This document shows, piece by piece, positions 25,125-33,650 of a stretch of DNA of 43,148 nucleotides. Position 1 is the stretch's first letter, and each line of letters opens with the position of its first letter. The stretch covers positions 1 through 43,148 of the forward strand of contig JAQWKY010000090.1 of assembly GCA_029247585.1 (NCBI GenBank), given 5' to 3'. The position numbers and the translations under genes are program-made. The stretch comes from Flavobacteriales bacterium. Its GTDB lineage: Bacteria > Bacteroidota > Bacteroidia > Flavobacteriales > UBA7430. The notes below the pieces were generated by a model, which was not told the origin of the DNA, did not search any database, and saw only the letters and a list, made by a program, of their open reading frames with translations.

Positions 25125-26054
25125 ATGGATTCAACAATTAAAATATTTTCAGGTAGAGCGACACTCCCTTTAGCAAAAAAAATTGCCGAAGACTATGGTG
25201 TTCCCTTAGGAAATATCATCATTTTCAATTTCAGTGATGGCGAATTTATCCCTTCTTTTGAAGAAACCGTAAGAGGCTCTAAAGTCTTCATCATCCAGTC
25301 TACACCACCTCCATCAGACAATCTCATGGAGTTGTTGCTGATGATTGATGCCGCCAAACGCGCTTCTGCATCACAAATTGTTGCCGTGATGCCTTACTTC
25401 GGAATGGCACGCCAAGATCGTAAAGACAAGCCTAGAGTTCCTATAGGAGCAAAGCTCGTTGCCAATATGCTCACCGCAGCAGGCGCAACGCGCATCATGA
25501 CCTGCGACTTGCACGCCGATCAAATTCAAGGCTTCCTAGAAGTTCCGGTAGATCACTTGTACGCTTCTTCCGTTTTTATTGACCACATCAAATCCTTAAA
25601 CCTAGACCATTTAACCATCGCCTCTCCAGATATGGGCGGATCCAAGCGTGCGCATGCGTATGCCAAGCACTTGGGTTGCGAAATGGTGATTTGTTACAAG
25701 CACCGTAAGAAAGCCAATGAAATTGGTGATATGCGCGTGATTGGAGAGGTAGAAGGAAGAAACATCGTGTTGGTGGATGACATGGTGGATACCGCGGGTA
25801 CGCTAACCACTGCAGCAGACATGATGCTGAAACACGGAGCACTATCCGTTCGTGCAGTTTGTACTCACCCCGTTTTGTCAGGCAAAGCCTACGAACGTGT
25901 AGAAAACTCAAAAATGCTTGAACTTATCGTAACCGATACCTTGCCAAGCCAAGAGAGTCCTAAAATTAAAGTCATAAGCATCGCTCCGCTGTTTGCCAAC
26001 GTGATAAAAAACGTGGTAAACAATGAATCGATTAGTAAAAATTTTATTCGTTAA
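25125..26054 (+). CDS. prs: Ribose-phosphate pyrophosphokinase (PRPP synthetase)
   Basis: 309 aa from ATG at 25125 (MDSTIKIFSGRATLPLAKKI). NFSDGEFIPSFEETVRGSKVFIIQST, MPYFGMARQDRKDKPRVPI (ATP-binding flexible loop), TCDLHADQIQGF and the PRPP loop NIVLVDDMVDTAGTLTTAA near 213 are in family order. It makes PRPP from ribose-5-phosphate and ATP for nucleotide, His and Trp synthesis. First gene of prs-rplY-pth; the gap to rplY is 28 bases. Confidence 0.95.
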   Translation: MDSTIKIFSGRATLPLAKKIAEDYGVPLGNIIIFNFSDGEFIPSFEETVRGSKVFIIQSTPPPSDNLMELLLMIDAAKRASASQIVAVMPYFGMARQDRKDKPRVPIGAKLVANMLTAAGATRIMTCDLHADQIQGFLEVPVDHLYASSVFIDHIKSLNLDHLTIASPDMGGSKRAHAYAKHLGCEMVICYKHRKKANEIGDMRVIGEVEGRNIVLVDDMVDTAGTLTTAADMMLKHGALSVRAVCTHPVLSGKAYERVENSKMLELIVTDTLPSQESPKIKVISIAPLFANVIKNVVNNESISKNFIR

Positions 26055-26082
26055 TTAGTTTATAAACCAAAAATCAAACCAA

Positions 26083-26703
26083 ATGAAATCAGTATCTATT
26101 AGCGCTGAAAAGCGTGTAGATTTGGGGAAAAAGGAAGCTAAAGCCTTAAGAGCTGCAGGGAAAGTACCTTGCGTTGTTTACGGCGGAGAAACCGTACAAC
26201 ACTTTGCGGCTACAGAAATTGCTTTCAACAACCTTGTTTACACACCGAATGTATACGCGGTGGCGATTGATATTGAGGGCACTACAGTTAATGCCCTTAT
26301 CAAAGACATTCAATTTCACCCCGTAACCGACAGAATCATTCACATCGACTTTGTTGAGTTGACTCCAGGGAAAAGCGTAAACACAGAAATTCCTGTTGTT
26401 ATTAACGGAAATGCTATCGGTGTAAGAAATGGTGGTAAATTGCGTAAAACACTTCGTAAGCTGAGTGTTCGTGCTACGCCTGAAAACTTGCCTGACGCCA
26501 TTACACTCGACATCTCTAAAATGAAAATTGGAGAGAAAATTTACGTTAGAGACGTAGATGCTAAAGGTTTTGACATTCTAACTTCTGGTAATGCGGTAAT
26601 TGTTGCTGTGAAAACGGCTCGTAATGTCGTTGAAGAAGAGGAAGAAGAAGGAGCTGAAGCTGCTGCTGACGCGCCTGCTGCTGAAGCACCTGCTGCAGAA
26701 TAA
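26083..26703 (+). CDS. rplY: 50S ribosomal protein L25 (general stress protein CTC type)
   Basis: 206 aa. An L25 N-terminal RNA-binding domain (about 1-90; KRVDLGKKEAKALRAAGKVPCVVYGG, HPVTDRIIHIDFVEL) binds 5S rRNA. The CTC beta domain follows (about 95-185), then a tail of Glu and Ala/Pro repeats. The low-complexity tail is common in Bacteroidota L25. It is in an operon with prs and pth; pth starts two bases after its stop. Confidence 0.93.
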   Translation: MKSVSISAEKRVDLGKKEAKALRAAGKVPCVVYGGETVQHFAATEIAFNNLVYTPNVYAVAIDIEGTTVNALIKDIQFHPVTDRIIHIDFVELTPGKSVNTEIPVVINGNAIGVRNGGKLRKTLRKLSVRATPENLPDAITLDISKMKIGEKIYVRDVDAKGFDILTSGNAVIVAVKTARNVVEEEEEEGAEAAADAPAAEAPAAE

Positions 26704-26705
26704 AC

Positions 26706-27272
26706 ATGAAAAAATTCCTTATCATAGGATTAGGAAATGTTGGAGCTGAGTATGCAAATACGCGGCACAATATAGGCTTTAAAGTATTGGAAGCGCTCGC
26801 GAGTGCTTCCAATACTTGTTTTAAGCCCAATCGTTATGCAGATACTGCAACGATAAAAATCAAAGGCCGTTCGGTTACTTTGGTCAAACCAACCACCTTT
26901 ATGAACCTTAGTGGAAAGGCGGTAAACTACTATCTGCAGAACGAAAAAATCGCCCTTGAAAACACCCTAATCATCACAGATGATTTAGCGCTTCCCTTTG
27001 GTGCGCTTCGCATGCGGACAAAAGGCAGCGATGGTGGACACAACGGCTTAAAACACATCATTCAGACCTTAAACTGTTCACAATTCACTAGAATACGATT
27101 TGGGGTGGGCAACGAGTTTTCAAAAGGAAAACAAGTCGATTATGTACTCGGCGAATGGTCTTCTGAAGAAGAAGAAAAATTGAAGGAGCGCTTAGAAACC
27201 CTCTCCAAAATGATTCAAAGCTTTGTTTGTATTGGAGCCCCAAAAACCATGACGGACTTCAACGGGAAATAA
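26706..27272 (+). CDS. pth: Peptidyl-tRNA hydrolase
   Basis: 188 aa. GLGNVGAEYANTRHNIGF carries the catalytic His and Asn in TRHN (near residue 20); PTTFMNLSGKAV (near 70), DDLALPFG (catalytic Asp, near 95) and GGHNGLKHI (near 113) complete the site. It frees tRNAs from prematurely released peptidyl-tRNAs. It ends the prs-rplY-pth operon. Codons 26-37 lie within a 36-bp palindrome that does not disturb the reading frame or the family alignment. Confidence 0.94.
   Translation: MKKFLIIGLGNVGAEYANTRHNIGFKVLEALASASNTCFKPNRYADTATIKIKGRSVTLVKPTTFMNLSGKAVNYYLQNEKIALENTLIITDDLALPFGALRMRTKGSDGGHNGLKHIIQTLNCSQFTRIRFGVGNEFSKGKQVDYVLGEWSSEEEEKLKERLETLSKMIQSFVCIGAPKTMTDFNGK
26782..26817. repeat. 36-bp palindrome inside pth
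   Basis: AAGTATTGGAAGC G CTCGCGAG T GCTTCCAATACTT: both arms are exact complements except one G/T pair that becomes G-U in RNA. Because of the symmetry both strands encode the same peptide VLEALASASNT. No T-run, so not a terminator; it would form a near loop-less 18-bp mRNA hairpin. Confidence 0.85.
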
Positions 27273-27371
27273 TCCCAAAACCTCTCTCAGCCCTTGTTTT
27301 TGTGACGCTTGTAAGGACATCAGGCCTTATCATTTAAATTGCTTATCTTAGTTTCACACAAAAACTCGAAA

Positions 27372-28283
27372 ATGAAAACCCTCTCTCTTTTTGCTGTGTT
27401 TATAAGCATTTCCGTATCCGCACAAAATAACAATTGTTGCATCAACCCAAATTGGGTGAATCCGGACGCCATGTGTACGGAACAATACGAGCCTGTAACG
27501 GGTTGTGATGGAAAGTTGTACAGCAATGCTTGTTTTGCATCGATTGCCGGAGTAAGCTCTTGGGAAAACAGTGCTGGAGAGCTTACCAATATAGATTGGG
27601 ATTGTGCATCTAGCCCGGTCCTTTGTGAAACACCCTCAGGAGTTGTCATTTATGAGGTGGGTGATTGGACCAACCCCGATAATCCTTGCGAAGCGGGTTA
27701 CTGCAGTGCAGATGGATTCTTTTCTCAAATCGTATATGACTGCCCCTACGAGATGGGAATCCCGTGTGAGGGAGAGTTGGTGCAAGTACCTGGGCAATGC
27801 TGTTCGGAATGCATTGAAGAGGAGCCTCTGTGTACTTCTAGCAGTGGAATAGAAATCTATGAAGCCGGAGACTGGTTTAACCCCAACAACCCTTGCGATG
27901 CGGGGTTTTGCGGCGAAGATGGAACTTTCTCCATGATGATTATTGATTGTGCAGAACCTATGGGTGTAGAATGCGATGGTGAATGGGTTGACGTGGAAGG
28001 GCAATGCTGTTCAGAATGTGTTGAAATTACCGATAACGTCTGTTCAGGAGTTTCTATTACACTGAACCAAGGCTGGAATATGATTGGTTTCGGATGTGAC
28101 AGCGACAAAAATGCTTCAACGACTTTTTCCAGCATACAGAACCAACTCATCATCGCCAAAGATGGCGTTGGAAATGCCTACTTAACCGAATATGACTTTA
28201 ACGGAATTGGTGATTTAAAACGCGGCTATGGCTACTTGATAAAAGTCACCGAAGAAATTCCGAATTATAACATTTGCAGGTAA
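27372..28283 (+). CDS. Secreted Cys-rich protein with Kazal-like and VWC-like domains
   Basis: 303 aa from ATG at 27372 (MKTLSLFAVFISISVSAQ signal peptide); an 11-codon extension upstream precedes the signal peptide and is unlikely. Residues about 20-65 resemble a bacterial Kazal domain (CTEQYEPVTGCDGKLYSNACFA). Two tandem units of about 65 residues follow (SGVVIYEVGDWTNPDNPCEAG ... GQCCSEC, then SGIEIYEAGDWFNPNNPCDAG ... GQCCSEC), with the spacing of von Willebrand factor C repeats. The end (LNQGWNMIGFGC ... DLKRGYGYLIKV) is a repeat-type domain common in Flavobacteriales secreted proteins. Protease inhibition or adhesion is possible but unproven. No T9SS motif is obvious at the very end. 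Confidence 0.65.
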   Translation: MKTLSLFAVFISISVSAQNNNCCINPNWVNPDAMCTEQYEPVTGCDGKLYSNACFASIAGVSSWENSAGELTNIDWDCASSPVLCETPSGVVIYEVGDWTNPDNPCEAGYCSADGFFSQIVYDCPYEMGIPCEGELVQVPGQCCSECIEEEPLCTSSSGIEIYEAGDWFNPNNPCDAGFCGEDGTFSMMIIDCAEPMGVECDGEWVDVEGQCCSECVEITDNVCSGVSITLNQGWNMIGFGCDSDKNASTTFSSIQNQLIIAKDGVGNAYLTEYDFNGIGDLKRGYGYLIKVTEEIPNYNICR

Positions 28284-28599
28284 TACACTCTAAAAAAATT
28301 CTATCCGCTATCTCTGGGATTACTCGTTGACGGATTTAAACGTTTGTGGATTACACAAAACAATCCCTTTAAAGAAGGTGTAAAGTAGTCTAGGGTCTCC
28401 GAATACATCTTGAAACGCTGTACCGGAAATGATAAGCATCGTAAATCGGGAAAAGCAATCGTTGTGGGCTATTTGAATACCTCGAAGAGTTTTATGACTG
28501 CTACTTACCCCTCAAATGCATTGGCTGCAATGCTCTAAAAGGTAAAGAACTCAAGAAGCTTCTTAACTCTTCTGTGCTTTGTTTCGGAATTCCTGAAGA
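28284..28599. other. Non-genic spacer with decayed coding-like sequence
   Basis: 316 bases between the Kazal/VWC protein and glmS (convergent). No promoter box or T-run terminator found. A plus-strand frame open from 28445 reads ...GLFEYLEEFYDCYLPLKC..., which faintly recalls the FEYIEVFYN end of IS3-type transposases, but upstream stops and overlap with the end of glmS argue against a live gene. At most a relic. Confidence 0.3.
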
Positions 28600-30441
28600 T
28601 TATTCAACAGTAACCGACTTGGCAAGATTTCTCGGTTGATCAACATGACAACCACGCATCACCGCAATGTGGTAGGAGATTAGCTGAAGTGGTATGGTTG
28701 TCAACAATGGGCTCAAACGCTCATCTACTTCGGGAACCTCAATCACATGGTCCGCGATGCGGGTAACATCAACATCCCCTTCGTTTACGATGGCAATGAT
28801 TTTTCCATCTCTGGCCTTAATTTCTTGTATGTTACTAACGACTTTTTCGTAATGCTCCGTTTTTGTAGCAATCACAACCGTTGGCATGTCTTCATCAATC
28901 AAGGCAATCGGTCCGTGCTTCATTTCTGCCGCTGGATAACCTTCGGCGTGTATGTAAGAAATTTCTTTCAGCTTTAAAGCGCCCTCCAAAGCCACTGGGA
29001 AGTTAATTCCACGTCCTAAGAACAAGCAATTGGGTACATCCTTATAAGCTGCGGCAATTTTTTTCGATTGGGCGTCGAGCTTGAGGGTCTCTTCCACTTT
29101 TTTAGGTAGGGTATCTAACTCTAAGATTAATCTTCTAAACTCTTGCTCTGAAATTGTTCCTCGTTTTCTACCCAAACTCAAAGCCATCGTGATAAAGACG
29201 GTAACTTGGGCGGTGAAAGCCTTTGTCGATGCAACACCAATCTCAGGGCCTGCATGAGTATAGGCTCCTACGTGTGCTTCTCTCGCAATGCTCGAGCCTA
29301 CGACGTTGCAAATTCCAAAAATCGTAGCCCCCTTAGCTTTTGCCAATTTAATGGCGGATAAAGTGTCCGCAGTCTCTCCCGATTGTGAAACCGCAATGAC
29401 GATGTCTTTTTCGGTGATGATGGGGTTTCTGTAACGGAACTCTGAGGCATATTCTACCTCAACAGGGATGCGCGTTAAGTCTTCTATCAAATACTCCGCA
29501 ACGAGTCCTGCATGCCATGAAGTTCCACAGGCTACAATAATAATTCGATCTGCGGTTAAGAATTTTTGCTCGTATTCATCAAGACTGCCTAACCTAATGG
29601 TTCCCTGGTTCACCAATAAGCGCCCACGAAGAGTGTCAAAAATAGATTTCGGCTGCTCGTTAATTTCTTTGAGCATGAAGTGGTCATACCCTCCCTTTTC
29701 AATCGACTCGATTTCTATAGCCAGTTCTTGAACGTAAGGGCGTTTCAGTTCGTTGGCAATCGTTCGAATTTCTAATCCCTTTTCTAAAGAAATAAGTGCC
29801 ACCTCTTCCTCGTTAAGATATACTGCTTGCTTGGTATACTCGATAAAGGGCGTTGCGTCTGAGGCTATAAAATATTCCCCTTCACCAACGCCAATAACAA
29901 GGGGGCTACCTTTTTTAGCCACGACAATTTGATCTGGATTGCCTTCTTCTATAACTGCAATAGCATAAGCGCCAACCACCTGATTTAAAGCCACACGAAC
30001 GGCTTCTGCTAAGCTTACATCTGCATGAATTAAAATGTCCTCAATCAAGTTGACTAGAACCTCTGTGTCCGTATCGCTCTGAAAGGTGTATCCTCGTTTG
30101 GATAATCCTTCTTTGATGCTGGCGTAATTCTCAATAATCCCATTATGGATGATGGCTATACGCTTTGACTGAGAATAATGTGGGTGGGAATTCCGGTCGC
30201 TTGGAGCTCCATGAGTAGCCCATCGAGTGTGACCAATCCCTAATGTCGCTAGGGAGTCTTCTGCCGGGACAATGCTTTCCATCTGGACAACTTTTCCCTC
30301 TTTTTTGTAGATTTCTATTCCGTTGCCATTCAGCAAGGCAACCCCTGCGCTGTCATAACCTCGGTACTCAAGTCTTTTTAATCCTTTAACCAATATTGGG
30401 TACGCTTTTTTGCTCCCCAAATAACCTACTATTCCACACAT
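28600..30441 (-). CDS. glmS: Glutamine-fructose-6-phosphate aminotransferase (isomerizing)
   Basis: 613 aa. The N-terminal nucleophile Cys2 begins the glutaminase domain (MCGIVGYLGSKKAYPILVKG, IGHTRWATHG, NSHPHY). Two SIS domains bind the sugar phosphate (ACGTSWHAGLVAEYLIE, SQSGETADTLSAIKLAK, LGRGINFPVALEGALKLKEIS, HAEGYPAAEMKHGPIALID), ending LAKSVTVE as in the family. It makes glucosamine-6-phosphate for peptidoglycan and LPS. It lies 46 bases after the starch-synthase-like gene on the same strand. No ribozyme was recognised upstream. Confidence 0.96.
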   Translation of the reverse strand: MCGIVGYLGSKKAYPILVKGLKRLEYRGYDSAGVALLNGNGIEIYKKEGKVVQMESIVPAEDSLATLGIGHTRWATHGAPSDRNSHPHYSQSKRIAIIHNGIIENYASIKEGLSKRGYTFQSDTDTEVLVNLIEDILIHADVSLAEAVRVALNQVVGAYAIAVIEEGNPDQIVVAKKGSPLVIGVGEGEYFIASDATPFIEYTKQAVYLNEEEVALISLEKGLEIRTIANELKRPYVQELAIEIESIEKGGYDHFMLKEINEQPKSIFDTLRGRLLVNQGTIRLGSLDEYEQKFLTADRIIIVACGTSWHAGLVAEYLIEDLTRIPVEVEYASEFRYRNPIITEKDIVIAVSQSGETADTLSAIKLAKAKGATIFGICNVVGSSIAREAHVGAYTHAGPEIGVASTKAFTAQVTVFITMALSLGRKRGTISEQEFRRLILELDTLPKKVEETLKLDAQSKKIAAAYKDVPNCLFLGRGINFPVALEGALKLKEISYIHAEGYPAAEMKHGPIALIDEDMPTVVIATKTEHYEKVVSNIQEIKARDGKIIAIVNEGDVDVTRIADHVIEVPEVDERLSPLLTTIPLQLISYHIAVMRGCHVDQPRNLAKSVTVE

Positions 30442-30487
30442 ATCCTTTACCTTAGTTCGGTTAATTTTTTAGAGGTCGGAATTTTCG

Positions 30488-31294
30488 TTACCCCTCAAAC
30501 AATGTTTCGTAAAAAGGCTTATACTGCTCTTTGTATGCACCCTCCGAAAACTCCAAGGTAGGTAATTTTGAGTCTTCAATCAACTTCAAAACATCTTTAT
30601 CAAGGTCTATGCTTCCCTTAACCACGGCGTCGGAGTAATTGATTGCCGTCTCCGTTAATTTTTTAAAGTCTGCTTTCTCAAACCCAATAAGGTCTTCTTC
30701 GCTATGTCCGTCAAACTTGAGCTTGTTGGATAAATCATCACTAAGAGTACCTTCGAAAGACTGGTTGTATAGTGAAACAACGATTTTGGTGTTCTCAAAA
30801 ATAGGATCGTCGTGGTAAAACTTTTTCAAATACATCGGCAAGAAGCTTGCCATCCACCCATTACAGTGAATTACATCTGGTGACCAGCCTAACTTTTTCA
30901 CAGACTCAATAACACCTCTACAGAAGAACAAGGCGCGCTCGTCGTTATCGTCGTAAAACTTTCCTTTCTTGTCTTCCGTAGTAAACTTTCTCTTAAAGTA
31001 TTCTTCGTTATCTATGAAGTATACTTGCATCCTTGCTTGAGGTATAGATGCAACTTTGATAATCAATGGCTGATCAATATCATTTACGATAAGATTCATT
31101 CCCGAAAGACGTATTACTTCGTGAAGTTGATGTCTTCTTTCGTTGATGCATCCAAAACGAGGCATAAACAACCGAACTTCAATGCCAGACTCATTCATGG
31201 CTTGTGGTAAAAAACGAGAAGTCTTAGATAAGTCATTCTCAGGTAAGTACGGGGAAATTTCTTGTGAAACGTATAGTATTCTTTTCTTAGCCAT
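30488..31294 (-). CDS. Starch/glycogen synthase catalytic-domain (GT5 N-half) protein
   Basis: 268 aa, MAKKRILYVSQEISPYLPEND. This matches only the N-terminal half of GT5 synthases (DLSKTSRFLPQAM, VRLFMPRFGCIN, DDNDERALFFCRGVIESVKKL, PDVIHCNGWMASFLPMYLKK). The second Rossmann domain with its nucleotide-sugar site is absent and the family KTGGL becomes KTSRF, so classical glycogen synthase activity is doubtful. Short homologues of this kind next to panC and glmS are usual in Bacteroidota. Role unknown, perhaps regulatory or structural. Divergent from panC. Confidence 0.72.
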   Translation of the reverse strand: MAKKRILYVSQEISPYLPENDLSKTSRFLPQAMNESGIEVRLFMPRFGCINERRHQLHEVIRLSGMNLIVNDIDQPLIIKVASIPQARMQVYFIDNEEYFKRKFTTEDKKGKFYDDNDERALFFCRGVIESVKKLGWSPDVIHCNGWMASFLPMYLKKFYHDDPIFENTKIVVSLYNQSFEGTLSDDLSNKLKFDGHSEEDLIGFEKADFKKLTETAINYSDAVVKGSIDLDKDVLKLIEDSKLPTLEFSEGAYKEQYKPFYETLFEG

Positions 31295-31326
31295 AACTTT
31301 ACATCCTGTTATTCAAATTCAAGACG

Positions 31327-31374
31327 CAAAAATACAAAATAATCTCGAGTTTATTAAGTTTTTCAGTAGCTTTA
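31327..31374. promoter_or_regulatory. Divergent -7 boxes, GT5 gene and panC
   Basis: Minus-strand TATTTTTG (31327-31334) serves the starch-synthase-like gene, 32 bases before its start. Plus-strand TAGCTTTA (31367-31374), one base off consensus, lies 22 bases before panC. Confidence 0.45.
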
Positions 31375-31396
31375 ACCCCTGTTTTAGCAAGAAGCG

Positions 31397-32245
31397 ATGA
31401 AAATCATTTCAACCGTATCCGATTTAAGTCTTTTTTTAAATGCAAACTCAAAGTCTCGCAATTTGGGTTTTGTGCCTACTATGGGTGCCTTGCATCTCGG
31501 ACACTTGAGTTTAATTCAAAAGGCTTTGGAACAAAACGACCTTGTTCTGTGTTCAATTTTTGTAAACCCAACCCAATTCAATAACAGCGAAGACTTAGAG
31601 CAATACCCCGACCGAATTCAGGAAGACCTAAAGGCTTTAGAAGAGGCCGGATGTCATGCTGTTTTTACCCCTATCGAATCCGAAATTTACCCTAAAGACT
31701 ACGTCTCTAAACAGTACGATTTTGGTTTGCTCGACAAGGTCATGGAGGGAGAAAATAGACCGGGACACTTTGAAGGGGTTGCTGCGGTTGTGTCAAGGCT
31801 ATTTGAACTTGTAAAGCCCCAAAAAGCCTACTTCGGGGAGAAAGATTTTCAACAATTAACCATCATCAAATCGCTTGTTCAGCAGGAACGGTTAAATCTT
31901 GAAATTGTGGCTTGCCCGATTTTGAGAGAATCCGACGGCTTGGCGATGAGCTCCAGAAACCTTCTTCTTCAACCAAAAGCTCGAGAAGCTGCCGCTCGAA
32001 TCTACAAAAGACTTTTGCGGGTCAAAAGACTTGCCTCAAATCAACCCATTCCCGAAGTCAAAAAGTGGATCACCCAAGCCTTTGATGAGGACCCTGATTT
32101 AACTCTTGAATACTTTGAGATTGTAAATACCGCCGATTTACAGCGCTCTGCCAGCTGGTCTGACCACAAAGATCACATTGCTTGTATCGCCTGCTACGCA
32201 GACGCTATTCGACTGATAGACAACCTTTTTATCGAAATAAATTAA
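31397..32245 (+). CDS. panC: Pantoate-beta-alanine ligase
   Basis: 282 aa. VPTMGALHLGHLSLI carries the HIGH-like ATP motif (near residue 28), FVNPTQFN near 56, GHFEGVAAVVSRLF near 118, KAYFGEKDFQQL near 147 and LAMSSRN near 184. It ligates pantoate and beta-alanine, the last step of pantothenate synthesis. panD, which makes beta-alanine, starts 38 bases downstream. Confidence 0.95.
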   Translation: MKIISTVSDLSLFLNANSKSRNLGFVPTMGALHLGHLSLIQKALEQNDLVLCSIFVNPTQFNNSEDLEQYPDRIQEDLKALEEAGCHAVFTPIESEIYPKDYVSKQYDFGLLDKVMEGENRPGHFEGVAAVVSRLFELVKPQKAYFGEKDFQQLTIIKSLVQQERLNLEIVACPILRESDGLAMSSRNLLLQPKAREAAARIYKRLLRVKRLASNQPIPEVKKWITQAFDEDPDLTLEYFEIVNTADLQRSASWSDHKDHIACIACYADAIRLIDNLFIEIN

Positions 32246-32271
32246 TCCGACCGTCTAACAAACATTTTGTT

Positions 32272-32279
32272 TACCTTTG
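32272..32279 (+). promoter_or_regulatory. -7 box four bases before panD
   Basis: TACCTTTG ends four bases (ACGC) before the panD ATG at 32284, giving panD its own, possibly leaderless, transcript besides any readthrough from panC. Confidence 0.55.
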
Positions 32280-32283
32280 ACGC

Positions 32284-32634
32284 ATGCAAATACAGGTCGT
32301 TAAATCTAAAATTCACCGGGTTAAAATCACCCAAGCTGACTTAAACTACATCGGTAGCATTACCATCGATGAGAGTCTCATGTTAGCCTCTAACATCATT
32401 GAAGGGGAAAAGGTTCAAATTGTAAACATCAATAATGGTGAACGCATCGAAACCTACGCCATAAAAGGTGTTAAAGGTTCGGGTGAAGTCTGCATGAACG
32501 GTCCTGCTGCGCGAAAAGTTCAACCCGGAGATATTGTGATCATCATCTCTTACGCAAGCATGCCACTTAATGAGGCTAAGAAGTTTACGCCCGCATTAAT
32601 CTTCCCAAACGAAGAAACCAACCAGCTTGATTAG
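32284..32634 (+). CDS. panD: Aspartate 1-decarboxylase proenzyme
   Basis: 116 aa. The self-cleavage site is Gly24-Ser25 ([10 protein letters not shown]), where Ser25 becomes the pyruvoyl cofactor. [29 protein letters not shown] and the [20 protein letters not shown] end follow the family. It forms beta-alanine from aspartate for PanC. It is followed by the flippase-like gene after two bases. Confidence 0.96.
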   Translation: MQIQVVKSKIHRVKITQADLNYIGSITIDESLMLASNIIEGEKVQIVNINNGERIETYAIKGVKGSGEVCMNGPAARKVQPGDIVIIISYASMPLNEAKKFTPALIFPNEETNQLD

Positions 32635-32636
32635 TC

Positions 32637-33650
32637 ATGAAGGCCCAGATCTTATCTTTCCTTAAATATGTGTTTTTTCTGGGTATTGGCGCCCTCTTCC
32701 TTTACTTTGTCCTTCGAGATCAGGACATAGACAAGATGCTCCAAGATCTTCGCAACGCAAAATATGGATACCTTATTTTCTCGATGATCTTTGGTTACGC
32801 TGCTTACGTTTTTAGAGGCTTACGCTGGTTACTCTTACTTAAAACCATGAACTACAAAACAAGCGCCAACCTTGCCACACAAGCCATTGCTTCAGGCTAT
32901 CTTGCCAACGCAATATTCCCCAGAGCAGGCGAAATTGTTCGTTGTACAAGCCTCTACAAGGTAACGGGTATTCCGGTAAACAAACTTTTTGGAACCATTC
33001 TTTTGGAGCGCGCCGTTGATTTAGTCCTTTTGGTTTTGTGCATCACTTTAAGCTTTGTTTTGAAGTTCTCTGAACTGAGCAACTTTTTTACATCGATCTC
33101 CAGCGAAACTGAGCCCAATGAAGCTTCGAACACTCCTATTCTTATTCTCGCCGCAGTGGTTGTCATTGTGGGAGCTTTATATTTCTTTAGGAATGCGCTA
33201 AAAAACAGCAAGCTCTACCTAAAAGTTGTCGCGCTTTGGGAAGGCGTCAAAGAAGGTTTTAAAACAGCCTTTTACATGAAAGAAAAGTCTCTATTTATCC
33301 TTTACAGTTTACTCATTTGGCTGATGTATTTGTTGATGACTTACATTTGCTTCTTCAGTGTTCCTGAAACCTCCAACCTAAGCCTTGTTGACGGATTATA
33401 CATTATGGTTATTGGCGGATTGGGAATGATTGTTCCTGTACAGGGTGGGCTGGGTCCTTACCACGCAGCAGTTACCTTGGGTATTGCAAGTATTGGCCTT
33501 GCGGAAAGCACTGGAATCACGCTTGCGGTATTAATTCATACCGCTCAGTCAATAATGATTATCATCACCGGAATTATTGCGGCAATTGTTTTATCTTTCG
33601 CTAAAAGAAAAGCAGGCCATCATGAAGCAAGTGACGCTCCTTCAGTCTAA
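32637..33650 (+). CDS. Lysylphosphatidylglycerol synthase/flippase-like membrane protein
   Basis: 337 aa, about eight transmembrane helices: FLKYVFFLGIGALFLYFV at the start, YLIFSMIFGYAAYVFRGLRW, LVLLVLCITLSFVL and others. The UPF0104 signature is present: RGLRWLLLLK, NAIFPRAGEIVRCTSLYK (near 95), FGTILLERAVDLV, and GGLGPYHAAVTLGIASI near 285. Inner-membrane protein related to the MprF flippase half and AglD/YbhN, role unknown, possibly lipid or glycolipid translocation. It overlaps rfaE2 by 29 bases, so the two are transcribed together. Confidence 0.82.
   Translation: MKAQILSFLKYVFFLGIGALFLYFVLRDQDIDKMLQDLRNAKYGYLIFSMIFGYAAYVFRGLRWLLLLKTMNYKTSANLATQAIASGYLANAIFPRAGEIVRCTSLYKVTGIPVNKLFGTILLERAVDLVLLVLCITLSFVLKFSELSNFFTSISSETEPNEASNTPILILAAVVVIVGALYFFRNALKNSKLYLKVVALWEGVKEGFKTAFYMKEKSLFILYSLLIWLMYLLMTYICFFSVPETSNLSLVDGLYIMVIGGLGMIVPVQGGLGPYHAAVTLGIASIGLAESTGITLAVLIHTAQSIMIIITGIIAAIVLSFAKRKAGHHEASDAPSV

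Noticed and set aside
26561-26830. Minus-strand frame across rplY and pth sharing the peptide VLEALASASNT with Pth
   Set aside because: The shared peptide comes from the 36-bp palindrome; the rest is low-complexity Gln/Leu antisense of the L25 tail.
28445-28639. Possible IS3 transposase remnant downstream of the Kazal/VWC gene
   Set aside because: Only the string LFEYLEEFYD is suggestive; no inverted repeats, no DDE motif, and the frame runs into antisense of glmS.
30442-30487. glmS ribozyme or other RNA element upstream of glmS
   Set aside because: The gap is only 46 bases and no ribozyme core is readable.
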